Notes under the pieces: model-generated | What the model was told of the DNA's origin: nothing | Seen by the model: only the letters and a program-made list of their open reading frames with translations | The model's database searches: none | Shown here: piece by piece, positions 45,862 to 57,693 of the stretch | Position numbering within the stretch: the stretch's first letter is position 1 | Layout of the letters: each line of letters opens with the position of its first letter | Program-made: the position numbers and the translations under genes | Source: Sabellastarte sp. h YS-2021 | Taxonomy: Eukaryota > Annelida > Polychaeta > Sabellida > Sabellidae | DNA length: 64,000 nucleotides | Direction of reading: 5' to 3' | Assembly (NCBI GenBank): GCA_964017235.1 | Contig: OZ024935.1 | Coordinates: 90,271,207-90,335,206, forward strand

Positions 45862-47020
45862 CAACTGTATTTTGACAATCAGGTGAGTTGTCTCATCAGA
45901 GGCTGGAGATTTCACCAAGTCCTATCCCTGAAGTACTTTTTCAATGGTGCAATTGCACCTGTGCATTGCACCCGTGCAGGCGCAGGTGCGGCACTGCTTT
46001 TTGGTGCAGTTTGCACTTAGTGACCTATTGATTAGTAAATGTCTAGATTTGATGTTCTGGATGTGCAGTAAATGTATATAAACTCTCAATTCTTTATTAT
46101 TTTAGAGTTTATTCTTTTTAAATGGGATATATTAGTGGTACATTTTATTCTTTATGGATAAATAATGAATAACAGTCCACTGTGTGTCACCTATGGATCT
46201 TGGGTTTTTTATATGTTGACCAAAAGTCTAATGGTGTTTTTAGTCTAAGGTGCAATATCCATAGTGTTATTTACACTCTTTACTGGATTTATGACTAAAA
46301 ATTTTGACTTTAAAGTTCAGGCCAATACTTAAGTACCATGTTTTTATTAATGACAGGTGTAGAGCCAAGCGACTGTGGTAAGTCTCATTAAGTCCATGGT
46401 AAGTATTGGGACTGCATTTTCACTATTATACTGATAGGTCCATCTCTTTAACACAATAGAACACAAAAGTAATTAATATCTTCTTATATATCAATATATT
46501 CAAAATGGAATAAATATCAGGATTCTCCTAAATGTCTTATAGGAGAGCAGCACAATTAATAATAAAGTTAATTAATTACCGAATGATGTAATTAAATCAT
46601 TCTGTAAAAAATAAACATAATATATCATACTATTAAATGTGAATAAAGAATAAACAAAGAGTTATTAGTCTTTATTTATGTGTTGTTTTATTCATTATCC
46701 TTGATAATATCACAATAATTCACTATATTGTGTGTTTTTAATAGTAAACTTTATTTGGCTTGTGCAATGGCTATGTTACTCCAGGCCTACTATTGCACAA
46801 AAATGAACTGGTAGCTATGGTTGTGACGTCATAAGGCCCATGAATCATTATTACATCACAGGATGTCTCTATTACATCACAGAGGCGAAATATTACGATA
46901 AAAATGTGATTTTGGAATTTTTTTTGCAATTGCACCATTGAAAAAGTACTTCAGGGATAGGACTTGGTGAAATCTCCAGCCTCTAATGAGACATTTCACC
47001 TGATTGTCGAAATACAGTTG
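45862..47020. mobile_element. Foldback element with 96-bp arms
   Basis: 45862-45957 and 46925-47020 are inverted copies differing at about four positions. The arms start CAACTGTATTT and end TTCAATGGTGCAATTGCA. The 967-bp centre is AT-rich apart from a CAGGTGC/GCACCTG cluster at 45953-46015 and has no transposase. No target duplication is clear. Confidence 0.8.
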
Positions 47021-47169
47021 TGTGTTAATAAACATAACAGTATAAGGCCACAAACACTTTATAAGTGAACTAGTAGTAGTGACTGGACACATATATACCT
47101 GTGTTTTGTATCTTCTACAATGAGTGTGATTTTTACTGATGCCAGTCACACCACTCTGATTAGTGCTGA

Positions 47170-47590
47170 GTCCAGAATAGACATACAGTCCAGTGAACTG
47201 GATTTGAGAGGACTAGACACTCTATTTCCCCAGGAGAAATTACCTACAGATAAACCCCAGTGTCTAAACACTTCCCAGACAAGGGACAATCTGTAAATGA
47301 TCTAAGATTCTCAATTCTGGAATGGTGTTCTCTAAAATACAACACACCTAAACCTACGCACAGAAACAAAGTGTGAAAGGTGGTGGATGTGGAATATTGG
47401 AGCAATACATCCAGTCAGCATTAATCAATTAATTTATTTAACTGTGTATCATTTTTAGCATTCCATCACACTCAGAATGCTAGTGTTCCTTGAATTATGA
47501 ACATTTGACCATCATTCATAAATGAAATGGCATTTGAATTTGTCATTTTGGAAACTTGTTTTAAGCACCATTTTAACAAATTAATATTTT
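47170..47590. other. Nothing recognised
   Basis: No supported feature. Confidence 0.35.
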
Positions 47591-47599
47591 TCAGTGCAA

Positions 47600-48960
47600 C
47601 ATGATAGCTGTGCTGGAAATTTAAAATAGTGCAGTGTGCTGTCCTTCCACTCTGTCAAGTTTGAAATCAATCTGTGGAAACATCTTCAAGTTAGAGTCGA
47701 AATGAGAAATGAACATGTCGACAGATCCTCACATGACCAAACTGACAAACATGCACACAACCAGACAGACAGACACCAACTTCAAAAACAACCTAGCCCA
47801 GGCAGTGTCCTACAAGCATGGTTTCAAATTGGTGGGTGTAAGTGTCTTTGATTTAGAATCTGGAAAGCTTAATATGGATGGATGCATGCACACCCAAAAC
47901 GGGCAAATGGACAGTATTGTATTGTATATTTATACTCAGCCCAATATCTCCATTGGGACTCAAAAAGGACTCAAAGCGCTATTTAACCAATCCGACTGCA
48001 CAGGTACAGCTACAACTCACAAGTAACTAACATTCCCCTAACTGGAAGACAGCGGCTCAGGGATGACCATTTATCAACATCCCGGAGGTTTTTTAGCCTG
48101 CCATTGGGGATAGGACCCAATGAAAGAGGACCGCCTTTTTAAGTGGTCATCAGAGCCACTATGTATCTGCCAGTACCTGGGTTTGAACCCACATCCTCTG
48201 AGTTCCTAGACAAGTGTTTACCCGCTATAGGCCACAGTGGCAGATATCAATTTCAAGACCAACGTAGCTCTGGTGTTGTCTTATCAAGTTTTAAATCAAA
48301 TGGACGAACCGTCTGCAAGCTAGAGTCCAAAAACCAAAATCTATTGGATGAACACATGCCCAAAACAGGCAAAAGGACAGATACCAATTTCAACAGCACC
48401 CTAATCCTAGTAATGTCCAATCATTCTTTTAATTGGACAGAGTGCCGTTAATCTGGAAACCAAAAAACACAAAACGGTCACCCAGTTAAGTTTCAAGTTG
48501 ATTGGACAAAAACTCTGGAGAGTCTGTAAAATAAAATATTTTGGATGAGCACACATCAAAAACGGACAAACAGATGAACCTCAATTTCAAAAGCAACCAA
48601 TTCCTGGTGTTGTAATATCACCTTGTTCATTTGAAATTTATTTTATATAGCATCTTCAAGTTAGAGCCTGGAAATGGAATTTCAAGATGGTGGTCACAAC
48701 GGTCATTTTGTTTTTCAAAATGGCACCAACTTCGAAACCAACCTAGCCTGGGTCATGCCGTACCACCTTGTTAAGTTTCAAATCGATCAGCTGAAGGATC
48801 TTCTAATCTGGATATGGAATTTCAAGACAGCAGCCATGCTGGCCATTTGTTTTTCAAAGTGGCACCAATTTCAATAATAACCTATAGCCTTAGTGGTGCC
48901 TTACCACTTTGCTAAGTTTCAAATTGATTATTCAGGTTTGATTCCTAGCTAAAGACTCAC
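47600..48960 (+). repeat. Diverged satellite H, about 140-bp unit, interrupted
   Basis: ACCAACTTC.AAACCAACCTAGCC or variants recur near 47776, 48244, 48381, 48581, 48726 and 48866. Each is followed by TTAAGTTTCAAAT.GAT and TCTGGA.ATGGAATTTC. The SINE at 47915-48238 sits inside. The frames at 47636-48877 are repeat-derived. Confidence 0.7.
47915..48238 (-). mobile_element. tRNA-derived SINE with LINE-like 3' end
   Basis: On the - strand the head reads TGCCACTGTGGCCTATAGCG and a B-box TGTGGGTTCAAACCC. The body ends AGCGCTTTGAGTCCTTTTTG, then a TATAAATATACAATACAATA tail. The AGCGCT..TATAAA end resembles the 3' ends of the L2-like LINEs here, as expected if such LINEs mobilise it. It interrupts a satellite H unit. 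Confidence 0.75.
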
Positions 48961-48973
48961 TAGTTCAGGCTGG

Positions 48974-49125
48974 CATGCCCCCCACCTTAGTTATACCTTG
49001 GCGGGAGCTTTTTAGATGTCAGCCCAATTCTGTCCCTGGACTCTCCCTTCTTGGACTTAAGCGCATTAGAGGATTTGAATCAATTTTGCCCTCTATAAAT
49101 CGTACAATTATTATTATAAATCAAA
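48974..49125 (+). mobile_element. LINE family 2, 3' UTR fragment
   Basis: CCCCCCACCTTAGTTATACC, TCCCTGGACTCTCCCTTCTT and GCGCATTAGAGGATTTG, with a final ATTATTATTATAA, match the 3' UTR of the LINE at 27925-28894. Severe 5' truncation leaves about 150 bp. Confidence 0.85.
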
Positions 49126-49129
49126 ATGT

Positions 49130-50040
49130 TGATGGACACGCAGACAGACATTATGCACAATAAGGCAGTAATTGAATAATCAATTAATTGGGTTTTTATT
49201 TACAGTCTCAGATTTTTCCCTGCATTTTTTAATACACTATTGTTTGATCTTTTTACCAATAAAAATATGAAATAAGGAAAAACAAATAATAGTAAAAATA
49301 CATTTAAACTGGTGCTATTGCTCTTTGTGACCTAACCAACAATGAGCTGACTTCACGAAGGTTTTTACACTGAACTCTATTGTTTTATGTGTAAAATCCT
49401 ACCTATGGACACACACACATATCTACAAACAAGTAATATGTTTGTTTATATCGACATTCTATAGAGGGTTCCTTTGATGTAGGGTGTTAAAAATACAGGC
49501 CACATCTCACAGAAAGTCTCTCATTACAGGTTTAACATAGTGCTAAATCTCAGGGTAGTTTTTGAAATAGATTCCTATACATGGGAAGTGGCTGATTACA
49601 AGTGGTAGCTAGTACAGGTATACCGGTGTAATTGTATACCATTATTATAAACATATGCAAAAAGTTATAATTTTGTCATCAAACATACCCAGCTGATCTA
49701 TTGACAAATATGTAGAAATAAGATAGAAAATATTTGATATGGAAAAGAAAGAACTCAGAAAACATAGACTTTTGAAAACATGTTGATTTAGTGTTGCAAA
49801 TCGATCCTATTGTTGTCATACACTTTTTCAACACTTGATATAAGTTAGTTTTCTTACATGAAAACCTAGTCGTATTTTAGACAAGAAGTCCTGGTGATTT
49901 ATTGTTAAAAATTGATCTTGACATATTTTCAACACTGAATGTAAGTCAGAATTTCCCCAAGAAAAAGTAGTCATGTTTTATAAGAATAATCAATACTTAA
50001 TCTTGTTTAGATATATAACAAGAAAAAGTAGTTATACTTT
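49130..50040. other. AT-rich DNA, nothing recognised
   Basis: No supported feature. Confidence 0.4.
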
Positions 50041-50054
50041 AGATTAGAATTCTG

Positions 50055-50150
50055 TTGGAGCCCAACTTAGGATCTTTAGTTAGGTGACATATCTTGAGAT
50101 AGGCTAAAGTATCTTAAGATGGGCAAGAATATACCAGCCCAACTTAAGAT
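50055..50150 (+). repeat. Repeat with GGAGCCCAACTTAGGA, inverted at 60.8 kb
   Basis: TTGGAGCCCAACTTAGGA is followed by TATCTTAAGATGGGC and CCCAACTTAAGAT. The inverse TCCTAAGTTGGGCTCCAA, with CATCTTAAGATGGGCTG, is at 60810-60843. Either two copies of one repeat or the ends of a larger element. Confidence 0.5.
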
Positions 50151-50446
50151 AATAAAATTCAATAATGGTTTTTGTGCTGAATATAATATAATTTATTTTT
50201 GTGCCAATAATAGGAAATTATATGATATTTTTATGACAAAGATGACATTAATATTGATCAACTTATGTGACCCGTGTAAAGAAATTTTACTTTGAATATT
50301 TCTTATAATTTTATGATAATACGTTAAGGTTATCTAGCCCCTACAGCGTTTAATTGCTAAAACTAAAATTAAATGTGTTTCCTATATATTGCCTCTTATA
50401 ATGCTTTTTATGTAGTTTCTTTAATTTCATCCTGTTTTTATAGTCA

Positions 50447-51235
50447 TCCCCTGCACCGTCCAGGTGGTGGTAGCGGGCATAAGCTTGTGGGTGTTCCACA
50501 GCCTAAACTCCTGCACAGATTTTCATCAAATTTCCAGGGGACGTTTACCCCATGAGGATCTAGAGATGATTAGGTTTTGGGGGTATCCAGTAACAACTGT
50601 TGCCATGGCAAAACTATTTCAATTATTGGGTCTTAAACTTTGTGGGTGTTCCACAACCTAAACCCCTGCACAGATTTTCATCCAATTTTCAGGGGATGTT
50701 TACCCCAAAAGGATCTAGAGATGATTAGGTTTTGGTGCTATCCGGTAACAACTATTGGGTCTTAAACTTCGTGGGTGTTCCACAGCCTAAACCCCTGCAC
50801 AAATTTTCATCAAATTTTCAGGGTATGTTGTACCCAGAAAAGATCTAGAGCTGATTAGGTTTTGGGATGTATCCAGTAACAACTGTTGCCATGGCAACAC
50901 TTTTAAGATTTTCAGGTCTTAAGGTTTGTGATTGTTCCACAGACTAAACTCCTGCACAGATTTTTACCAAATTTTCAGGGTGTGTTTACCCCAAGAAGAT
51001 CTAGAGCTGATAAGGTTTTGGGGGATATATGGTAACAACTGTTGCCATGGCAACACTTTTAAGATTTTTGTGTCTTAAACATTGTGGTGTTCCAAAGACT
51101 AAATCCTTGCACGGATTTTCACCAAATTTTTAGGATATCTTTACCTCAAGAGGATCTACAGCTGATTAGGTTTTGATTGGTATCCAGCGGCAACTGTTGC
51201 CATGGCAACACTTTTTAAATTTTCAGGTCTTAAAA
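50447..51235 (+). repeat. Satellite D, 155-156-bp tandem array, five units
   Basis: GTGTTCC (or ATTGTTCC) marks units at 50491, 50646, 50775, 50931 and 51087: 155, 129, 156 and 156 bp. The short step lacks GTTGCCATGGCAA. Units contain CAGATTTTCA.CAAATTTTC, GGATCTAGAG.TGATTAGGTT and GTTGCCATGGCAACA. The left edge has a hairpin-like CACC-GTCCA-GGTG next to a G/C-rich tract, recalling the Helitron-like ends, but it is too eroded to call. Confidence 0.9.
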
Positions 51236-51249
51236 AGTTTGTTTTGAAA

Positions 51250-51940
51250 TCTTTAATGTTTTCTGTAATCTAAAATATTGCAGCTAGCTTCGTGAGATTT
51301 GAAGAAAATGCAAATGGATATAGGAAAGCTTGCCTGAGAGTAATTGTGTCCTTGTTTTGGAAACAAAATGGCCGCCATATCAATCTTTAGTGGCAAATAG
51401 GAGGGTCATTATATCAAAAAGGCCTTATATTTCCTGTATAATTGTTTCTTTGGCTTTGAAATATGAAAAGTACTTGTAAGAAATCATGGCCTGTATCTTT
51501 TGTGGAACATCTTGTGGGTTCTTTTTACTTCTTACAACAGAAGTTGTTCCTAAGATTCCCAAATCTCAATGTTGTTGGCTATTTAGCTGTACCTGCGGGC
51601 TGGTGTTCTTGCCTGCCGAGGCTGGCTATTTTTATATCTATATGCAACCCCAGTACACTGTTATACCAACTTCCTCAAAAAGTGGATATTATCGCCCATC
51701 TTGCCAAGAATTATCGTTGTTATTCTCATTAAATATTTGATAAATGTTCTCCCTACATGAAGTATTGGGTATTATCAACAATCTAATATGTGACTTGTAA
51801 GTGTTCTTTTAGAATATTTCCAATCAGTATAGCCATGCATTACTCCTATTGTTGGAGTCTGGTTGGTTGTCACCTAGCTTAAAGTGAGGATGTATAGTGT
51901 GGGGTGTTAGGGTGCCTGTGAGTCACCCATAGGACGAAGA
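51250..51940. other. Nothing recognised
   Basis: The two overlapping frames at 51463-51740 have no recognised domain. Confidence 0.35.
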
Positions 51941-51959
51941 ATTGTGACTGCATTGAGGT

Positions 51960-54900
51960 GTAGGGATATATTTCTTGAGCCCCCCTCCCCCCACTGTTGA
52001 GCTTAGACTAAGGCTTCTCATTTATGAACAACCCAACCAGTCATGTTTAGTCTTTGGGAACTCCTCTTTATGGCACTGTTTACAGTTGCACTGGCTCACA
52101 GGTATGAGTGGTTCAGGTATTGGTGGTGGTGTTGTTTTTTTTATTAGATCCTCGTATAAAACCCCATATAATAAAATCTCCTTTTTATCCGTCATTTGAG
52201 AACATGGTGGTGTCAATCGTGCTTCATGGAGATTCATTGTTGTTTCCCTGCATCTACCGCCCTCCAGGATCATGTACCTGTAACTTTCTGGAAGAATTCA
52301 TGTCATTTGTTGGTTACCTATCATCTATCCATCCTTCATATTATTATATACAGGGTTTGCGATTACGCCGTCCGAGTATGTTAAACGCTCAGTATTTCAG
52401 ACTTGGACGCAAATTTCAGTTGTCAGTGCGTCCGTTTTGATGCGATTTTTATGAAGAAAATATTTCTGCTTTAGAAGCGAATTTTGGTTAGCAGGAAGCG
52501 TAAATAGGCAAGCAATATAAATAACACTGAAGATAAGCTTTATATTTTAAAATTAAATGGTTTCGAGTGATTTCCTGGCAAGTGGTTTATGTCCACCATT
52601 GTAAAACGAGATATTTCGTACACTAGCAAATCTACTCAAAATGTTATATATCGAAAGAAAGCCTGATATCTGCATGGAAACAGTCGAAGCAACAAGCCAG
52701 AACGGTGAATTTCGTGGGAGACAAACTATTTTACTAAATCTCGGAAACTCTTGATATTTAACCCCGGAAAGTTGTCCGGAAAATAAAAGCTGTAAAATTT
52801 GAAAATATTTACAGGGGATGTAACAAAAAAACTATATCTCTGGAACTACCCAATGAATTTTTGTCAAACAAAAAAAACAAGAAAAACTACCAATTTTTGT
52901 CTTACAAACAGTATCAATGCCATATTTGTAGCTTAAATAAAACAATCATACAAAATAAATTTCAATCTAATTGCACTAAAATGAAGTTTGTTGACTGGGC
53001 TTAAGCTTTTTAAAATATTTTTAAATTTTGTTTATGGACAGATGCATATTATTTATCAGTATAAAGGAAATTGGATAGTGCTTCTATATATTTAAATGTA
53101 CCCGAATTACGGAAGAAAGATTATTACTTGCACCCACTTTTTATACAGTGGTACCCCTTTTTTGATGAGCCATAAGGTACAAGGTACCCGACGTTTCATA
53201 ACCCTAACACCAACACTGGAGTCAGAAAAACATGATTGGGACTCCATTTTTCGGAGAACATGTAGTCTGTTGGACTCCATATTTTAGAGGTACTTCGCCA
53301 ACCCTGATTATATCTGTAGCGATTTAAACATTCATGTTGATGTTCCAGATGGCGATGTTTATAAATTCATTACCTTTCTTGATTTGTGTGATCTGAGCTG
53401 CGCGAGCTGCATAAAACCCTGGATAGGGTTTCTGATGCAACACTTCCATCCCACAAGTCTGAAAAATCATTGACTGACCAGTTTGCCTCCATTTTTTCCA
53501 ACAAAATTAAGAAAATTAGAGATACTTTTGCTCCCTCTGGCACTGAATGTGAGGTTCACCCTCTTTCAGATCCTCCAAAAATTACTGTCTTTATGCAATT
53601 TTTCTGAAGATGCTGTTGATAAATTAATTAAAATCTCACCAACAAAATCCTGTTAGATCCTTGGCCAACATTCCTTATCACAGAATGCATTAACATATTG
53701 CTACCATAGCTTACAAAGCTCCGTAACTGCTCACTCATGGAGGGATGCTTCCCTGATGCTTTCAAATCTGCTGTGGCCACTCCTTTTATTAAAAAGCCAA
53801 ATCTTTCTTCAGATGGCCTCAAGAATTATCACCCTGTATCTGGCCTCAGTTTTATATCAAAACTGGTAGAATGTGTGGTTGCTAAGCAGCTGTTAAAACA
53901 TATTAATGTCCATGACTTAGACAACCCATACCAGTCAGCATATAAAGCTGGTCAGTCAACTGAGACAGCTCTTCTCTCCATAAAAATGAAGTTCACTTAT
54001 CATTGTCAAGATGTGAACCCATTGCCTTAGTATTGCTTGACTTGTCTGCCGCCTTCAATACCATAGATCATTCCACTCTTCTCAGTTGCCTCTGTATTTG
54101 GTTTGGAGTCAGTGGCTCTGTTCTGAAATGGTTCACTTCCTACCTAACAGACCATTATCAGTCAATAAAAATTGGTTCTACTTTGTCAGATATTTGTAAC
54201 CTCCTATTTGGCATCCCCCAATTTTCTGTACTGGGCCCTTTGTTTTTCTCATTGTACACCACCCCCCCTCAGTTTGATTATCAGAAAACATAAAGGAATA
54301 AAGTATCATTTCTATGCAGATGATAGCCCAGTTTATGTACATTTATCCCAGAAGAATGCATCTGCTGCCTTTGAAAGTTGAACAGGCGCCTAGATGATGT
54401 TAAAGAGTGGATGTCAACTAGTAAGCTCAAATTGAATCCTGACAAGACCAAGTTTATCATCTTTGGTTCAAAGAGACAGAGTGACAAGTTGAAAGCATAT
54501 TTTCCAACTTATATCTTGGGCAGTCCACTCTGCCCTGTTGACTCAGTCAAAAATTTGGGTGCGTGGTTTGATTCCGATTTTTCCTTGTCGAAGCATGTTC
54601 AGAATGTCTGCAAAAGTTGTTTTGTTAAACTCCGTGATTTCAGAAATGTCAGCCGGTTTCTTACTCATGATGTTTCTGTGCTTGTGGCTAATTCTCTTGT
54701 TAGTAGTTGATTGGATTACTGCAACTCACTTTTCAGGAGTCTCTCGAAGTTCAATCTATGCAAATTACAGTGCATCCAAAACAGTGCAGCTAGAATTATA
54801 TCAAACACCAGTCGATACACCAGTATAACTCCTGTCCTTAAGTAATTGCATTGGCTTCCTGTTTAACAGTGCACAGTGTTTAAGACAGCCACTATCATTT

Positions 54901-55175
54901 ATAAGTTTCTTCACACAGGTTTACCCAGGTATTTTGCTCCACATCTTTCTTCCTACAGCAGTTCTTATTATACCAGACACAGTCAAAGTGGCAGCAATTT
55001 CCTTGTCATTCCAAAGTTCTACCCTTCTGTTCATAAATCTGTGAAACAGTTTAGCAATAGGTTTGCTTTTGATGCTCCCACTGTGTGGAATGCTCTTCCA
55101 GATGAGATGATGAGTCCTCTTGTATGGGTAGATTAAGCGCTATAAAAGTCCAATTAGAATTAAAATTTCCTGAGC
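51960..55175 (+). mobile_element. L2/CR1-like LINE, family 1, large decayed copy
   Basis: In order: endonuclease remnants (SGIGGGVVFFIRSS, then VSIVLHGDSLLFPCIYRPPG), an interrupting hAT element, the end of the endonuclease motif (LNIHVDVPDGDVYKFITFLD), a linker (SEKSLTDQFASIFSNKIKK), reverse-transcriptase fingers (SVATPFIKKP-like, GLKNYHPVSGLSFISKLVEC), palm (LDLSAAFNTIDHSTLLSCL), active site FYADDSPVYV at about 54313, thumb (MSTSKLKLNPDKTKFIIFGS) and C-terminus (FAFDAPTVWNALPDEMM). Many stops and frame changes, plus loss between endonuclease and linker, make it dead. The 3' end is TTAAGCGCTATAAAAG. Confidence 0.92.
52351..53306. mobile_element. Non-autonomous hAT element, 956 bp, inside the LINE
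   Basis: The ends CAGGGTTTGCGATTACG and, inverted, CAGGGTTGGCGAAGTACC are hAT-like. The 8-bp flanks ATTATATA (52343-52350) and ATTATATC (53307-53314) match at seven of eight. The insertion splits the LINE endonuclease motif: the IYRPPG side lies left and the NIHVD side right. No transposase. Older relative at 39732-40367. Confidence 0.92.
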
Positions 55176-55212
55176 TTTGAGAAGCATTTGTGCATATTGT
55201 TTTAACATTCTA

Positions 55213-55297
55213 TTGATGTTGATTTGTTTCACTTGGGGTGGGTGAAGAACACTATAGGGAATAACCAAAATAATAAAGTGAAACAAATCAACATCAA
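55213..55297. repeat. 22-bp perfect inverted repeat upstream of OSTC
   Basis: TTGATGTTGATTTGTTTCAC plus TT at 55213-55234 is repeated inverted at 55276-55297 with a 41-bp spacer. It could be a small transposon relic or an RNA hairpin if transcribed. It lies about 460 bp before the OSTC start codon. Confidence 0.85.
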
Positions 55298-55599
55298 AGT
55301 AAACTCTTACTATGATCTCAGGCTTAATTCTATTAAATGTTTGAGGGGAAAATGCCTATGTGATCTAAACCCAGAATCCGTGCTCTAAATTACCGTAGAG
55401 CATGGAGTTTTATGGTATATCCCTATAATATGTGTTGTAGTAACATAGATTGCAATATTGGATCCAACTGAGAATGATTTGTAAATTCAAAACATGCTTC
55501 AACATTATTTCACTCATTGAATTCACCCTGATTTTGCTGGTTTCATTTATTGACTTCAATATGATTTCATGTGTTGAATCCAACTAAAAATGCTTTGCA

Positions 55600-55760
55600 A
55601 AATATTAACTTATTTCAAAGCTGTGAGCGAAATATTTTATAGTCTGCCTTAAATGCAAAATGATAACGTTCATATTTTTCTGCGAATCAATTATTATTGC
55701 AACGTACTTCCTGTTTATATTCAGAGTAAAAGCCACAGACAACTTCGGTAGTACATCATC
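55600..55760 (+). promoter_or_regulatory. OSTC: Probable OSTC promoter and 5' UTR
   Basis: The start codon at 55761 needs a promoter just upstream. ACTTCCTGTT at about 55707, an ETS-type site, is the only element that I would point to. There is no TATA box at a fixed distance. This is inference from position. Confidence 0.35.
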
Positions 55761-55899
55761 ATGGAAGCAATTTACAGTATTCCCTTTTCAGTATTGGAGT
55801 GTCCAAATTTAAAATTGAAAAAGCCATCATGGGTAAAACAGCCATCTGCGATGTTTATGTTCTCAGCGGTGTTATTCTCATACTTCTTAGTTACTGGAG
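55761..55899 (+). CDS. OSTC: OSTC (DC2), oligosaccharyltransferase complex subunit, coding exon 1
   Basis: From the ATG the exon encodes [46 protein letters not shown], then the first base of the next Gly codon, and stops at the donor GGAG|GTAAGA. The N-terminus, especially [11 protein letters not shown] and the following membrane segment ending YFLVTGG, matches the known animal OSTC start. OSTC is a roughly 149-residue ER membrane protein with three or so helices that belongs to the STT3A-type oligosaccharyltransferase and helps dock it to the Sec61 translocon for co-translational N-glycosylation. Here 46 codons plus one base are present and the exon is intact. The remaining exons are not found before 64000, so intron 1 is at least 8.1 kb and full of transposons. 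Confidence 0.95.
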
Positions 55900-56225
55900 G
55901 TAAGACAGTTTACCGGTAAATCGACGTGGCTACTTTATGTGGCACATCTCGGACACCAGATCCTTATTTTTGGTTACTGTCTTTTCAATATTGTGGATTT
56001 TTATTGTTCAAAATATGCATTGAGACAAGGGGGCAAGTGAAGATAGAGGCGCCGCTCGGCAAACCGACGGAAGATTTCCCCCCTCGACCCATGTTTTAGT
56101 GGCGTTTCGACTGAATGCGCCTCTTTCTTCACTTGATCTGAGACAAGCGCAAACTGTAAATGTATTTTAACAAAATGGTCCAAACAAATGTTTTAGAATG
56201 GTTTTAAGGGGCGATAATATAATTC
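55900..56225. other. Start of OSTC intron 1, nothing else recognised
   Basis: The donor GTAAGACAG is followed by TTTACCGGTAAATCG. A 60-codon - strand frame at 56001-56183 has no domain. Confidence 0.5.
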
Positions 56226-56229
56226 GGCA

Positions 56230-57235
56230 AGCAGGGTTGGGTACAAATACGTATCTGTATTTGTATTTAAATACACCCCAAAACATGTATTTGTATTTGT
56301 ATCTGTTATGTTCCCAGATGTATTTAACAACACTGCTATGTACACAGAATTGTCTGTATGGTGATCCATGGGGTTTTCATGTTAGTAAATAATTAATCAT
56401 GATTTCTGATAGTTTTACAAAAGTACTTTGATAACTAAAATGTATAAAATAGCTGGATTTAAACAAATATATTTGTTGAGAATGAATATTTTCAGCTTTA
56501 ACACTTGATATTAACATCAATAAGATTATATCTGTGGAATGTCACTCAGAGTATTTACTGTGGAGTTTTCATGCTACATGATCTAGGTCTCAATAAAAGG
56601 TGCTTCATTATTGTTGAAAACATAAAAACCCTTGGAAGACATGTAAAAACATTAATTATGCTAGAAAATAATTAAAATGTAACACTTGTTCTATTTATGT
56701 ATCTATTTTAGCCAGTTAACTGGGATATAGTCTCTAAAACTTGAAAAACAATAAATATTTTGCTAGAAATTTCAAATAGCATTTATTTTTGCTTCTCCAT
56801 AAAATTCAATTTTCAAAACAGCCTAAAAACGTATTTTTCATCAAAATGCAATAATATATGGCAGGATTTGATCATAAACCTATGGTAAATAGAAGAAATA
56901 GCTGTAGCACGAAAACTCCACAGACATGAAAACTCCACAGATATACATGGAATCACGTTTTTGCATGCAAGGTCACAGAAGTTTTTTTATTTTATAAATT
57001 TTCTGTTAGCTGGTGTTTTGAATGCACGGAAGTAGTTTTTGTTTTGTTTTATTTTACAAATCTGCAAGGAAGTTCTGTGAATGCTGGGATCGCCTCTACA
57101 TATATATACATGGAATCGTGGTTTGAATGCAATGTTACGGATGTCTTTTTAGTTTAAAAATGCTCTGTTAACTGATGTTTTGAATGCAAGGAAGTACTGT
57201 GAATGCGGTAAGTACCTTTATTTTACAATTCCTCT
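56230..57235 (+). repeat. Left flank of the Mutator-type element with about 125-bp sub-repeats
   Basis: GTTATGTTC.CAGAT..ATTTAACAACACTGC at 56310 recurs inverted at 60470-60515. ATATA.ACATGGAATC, GCAAGGTCACAGAAG and TTAGCTGGTGTTTTGAATGC repeat at 56940-57230 and, inverted, at 60260-60480. The left flank is enlarged by a 370-bp inverted-repeat insert. Confidence 0.6.
56558..56923. mobile_element. MITE-like insert with CTGTGGAGTTTTC ends
   Basis: CTGTGGAGTTTTCATGCTAC at the left faces GTAGCACGAAAACTCCACAG at the right, with one mismatch. Extra copies of the end motif lie outside it (56367 and 56925). The interior is AT-rich and noncoding. Confidence 0.6.
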
Positions 57236-57303
57236 GCATGGATGTTGACCATTAACTGGTAAGTATGATACACTATATGAGTACATTATACACTTCATGT
57301 AAT

Positions 57304-57693
57304 TAGGGCTGTGACAGGTACAAAAAACCGGCATCAAGTACTCGCCCTCTGACAACCGGCCCGAATTCAAGTAACCGCGAGATTTAGTTCCCACCATTAG
57401 AAGTCTTCTGTAAACAAATAGTCGATTCCGGAAACAAAACTTTTGAAGAAAAAACGTCTCCTATTTAACGAGATATTATAGATTATGGATTAAATTATAG
57501 ATTTTCAAGCGAAAACAACAACTTCAATTGATGTTATGTGATGGAAATGCTGAAATGTAGCATATTTTACACAAATCTTTCATTAAGTGGGTGATAATAC
57601 AATGCCTCGCGAGTAACCGAGTACTTAAATGGACTTGAGTACTAGCAAAGATCGACTCGTCTATCGAGGCTCGAGTACTTGTTCGCAGCCCTA
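57304..57693. mobile_element. hAT-type MITE, 390 bp
   Basis: The ends TAGGGCTGTGACAGGTAC and, inverted, TAGGGCTGCGAACAAGTAC are flanked by CATGTAAT and CTTATAAT (six of eight). It lies inside a short duplicated sequence (GTATGATACAC..ATATG.GTACATTAT on both sides). Confidence 0.75.

Noticed and set aside
47636-48877. Overlapping frames of 67-105 codons
   Set aside because: They follow the repeated satellite H text and the SINE inside it.
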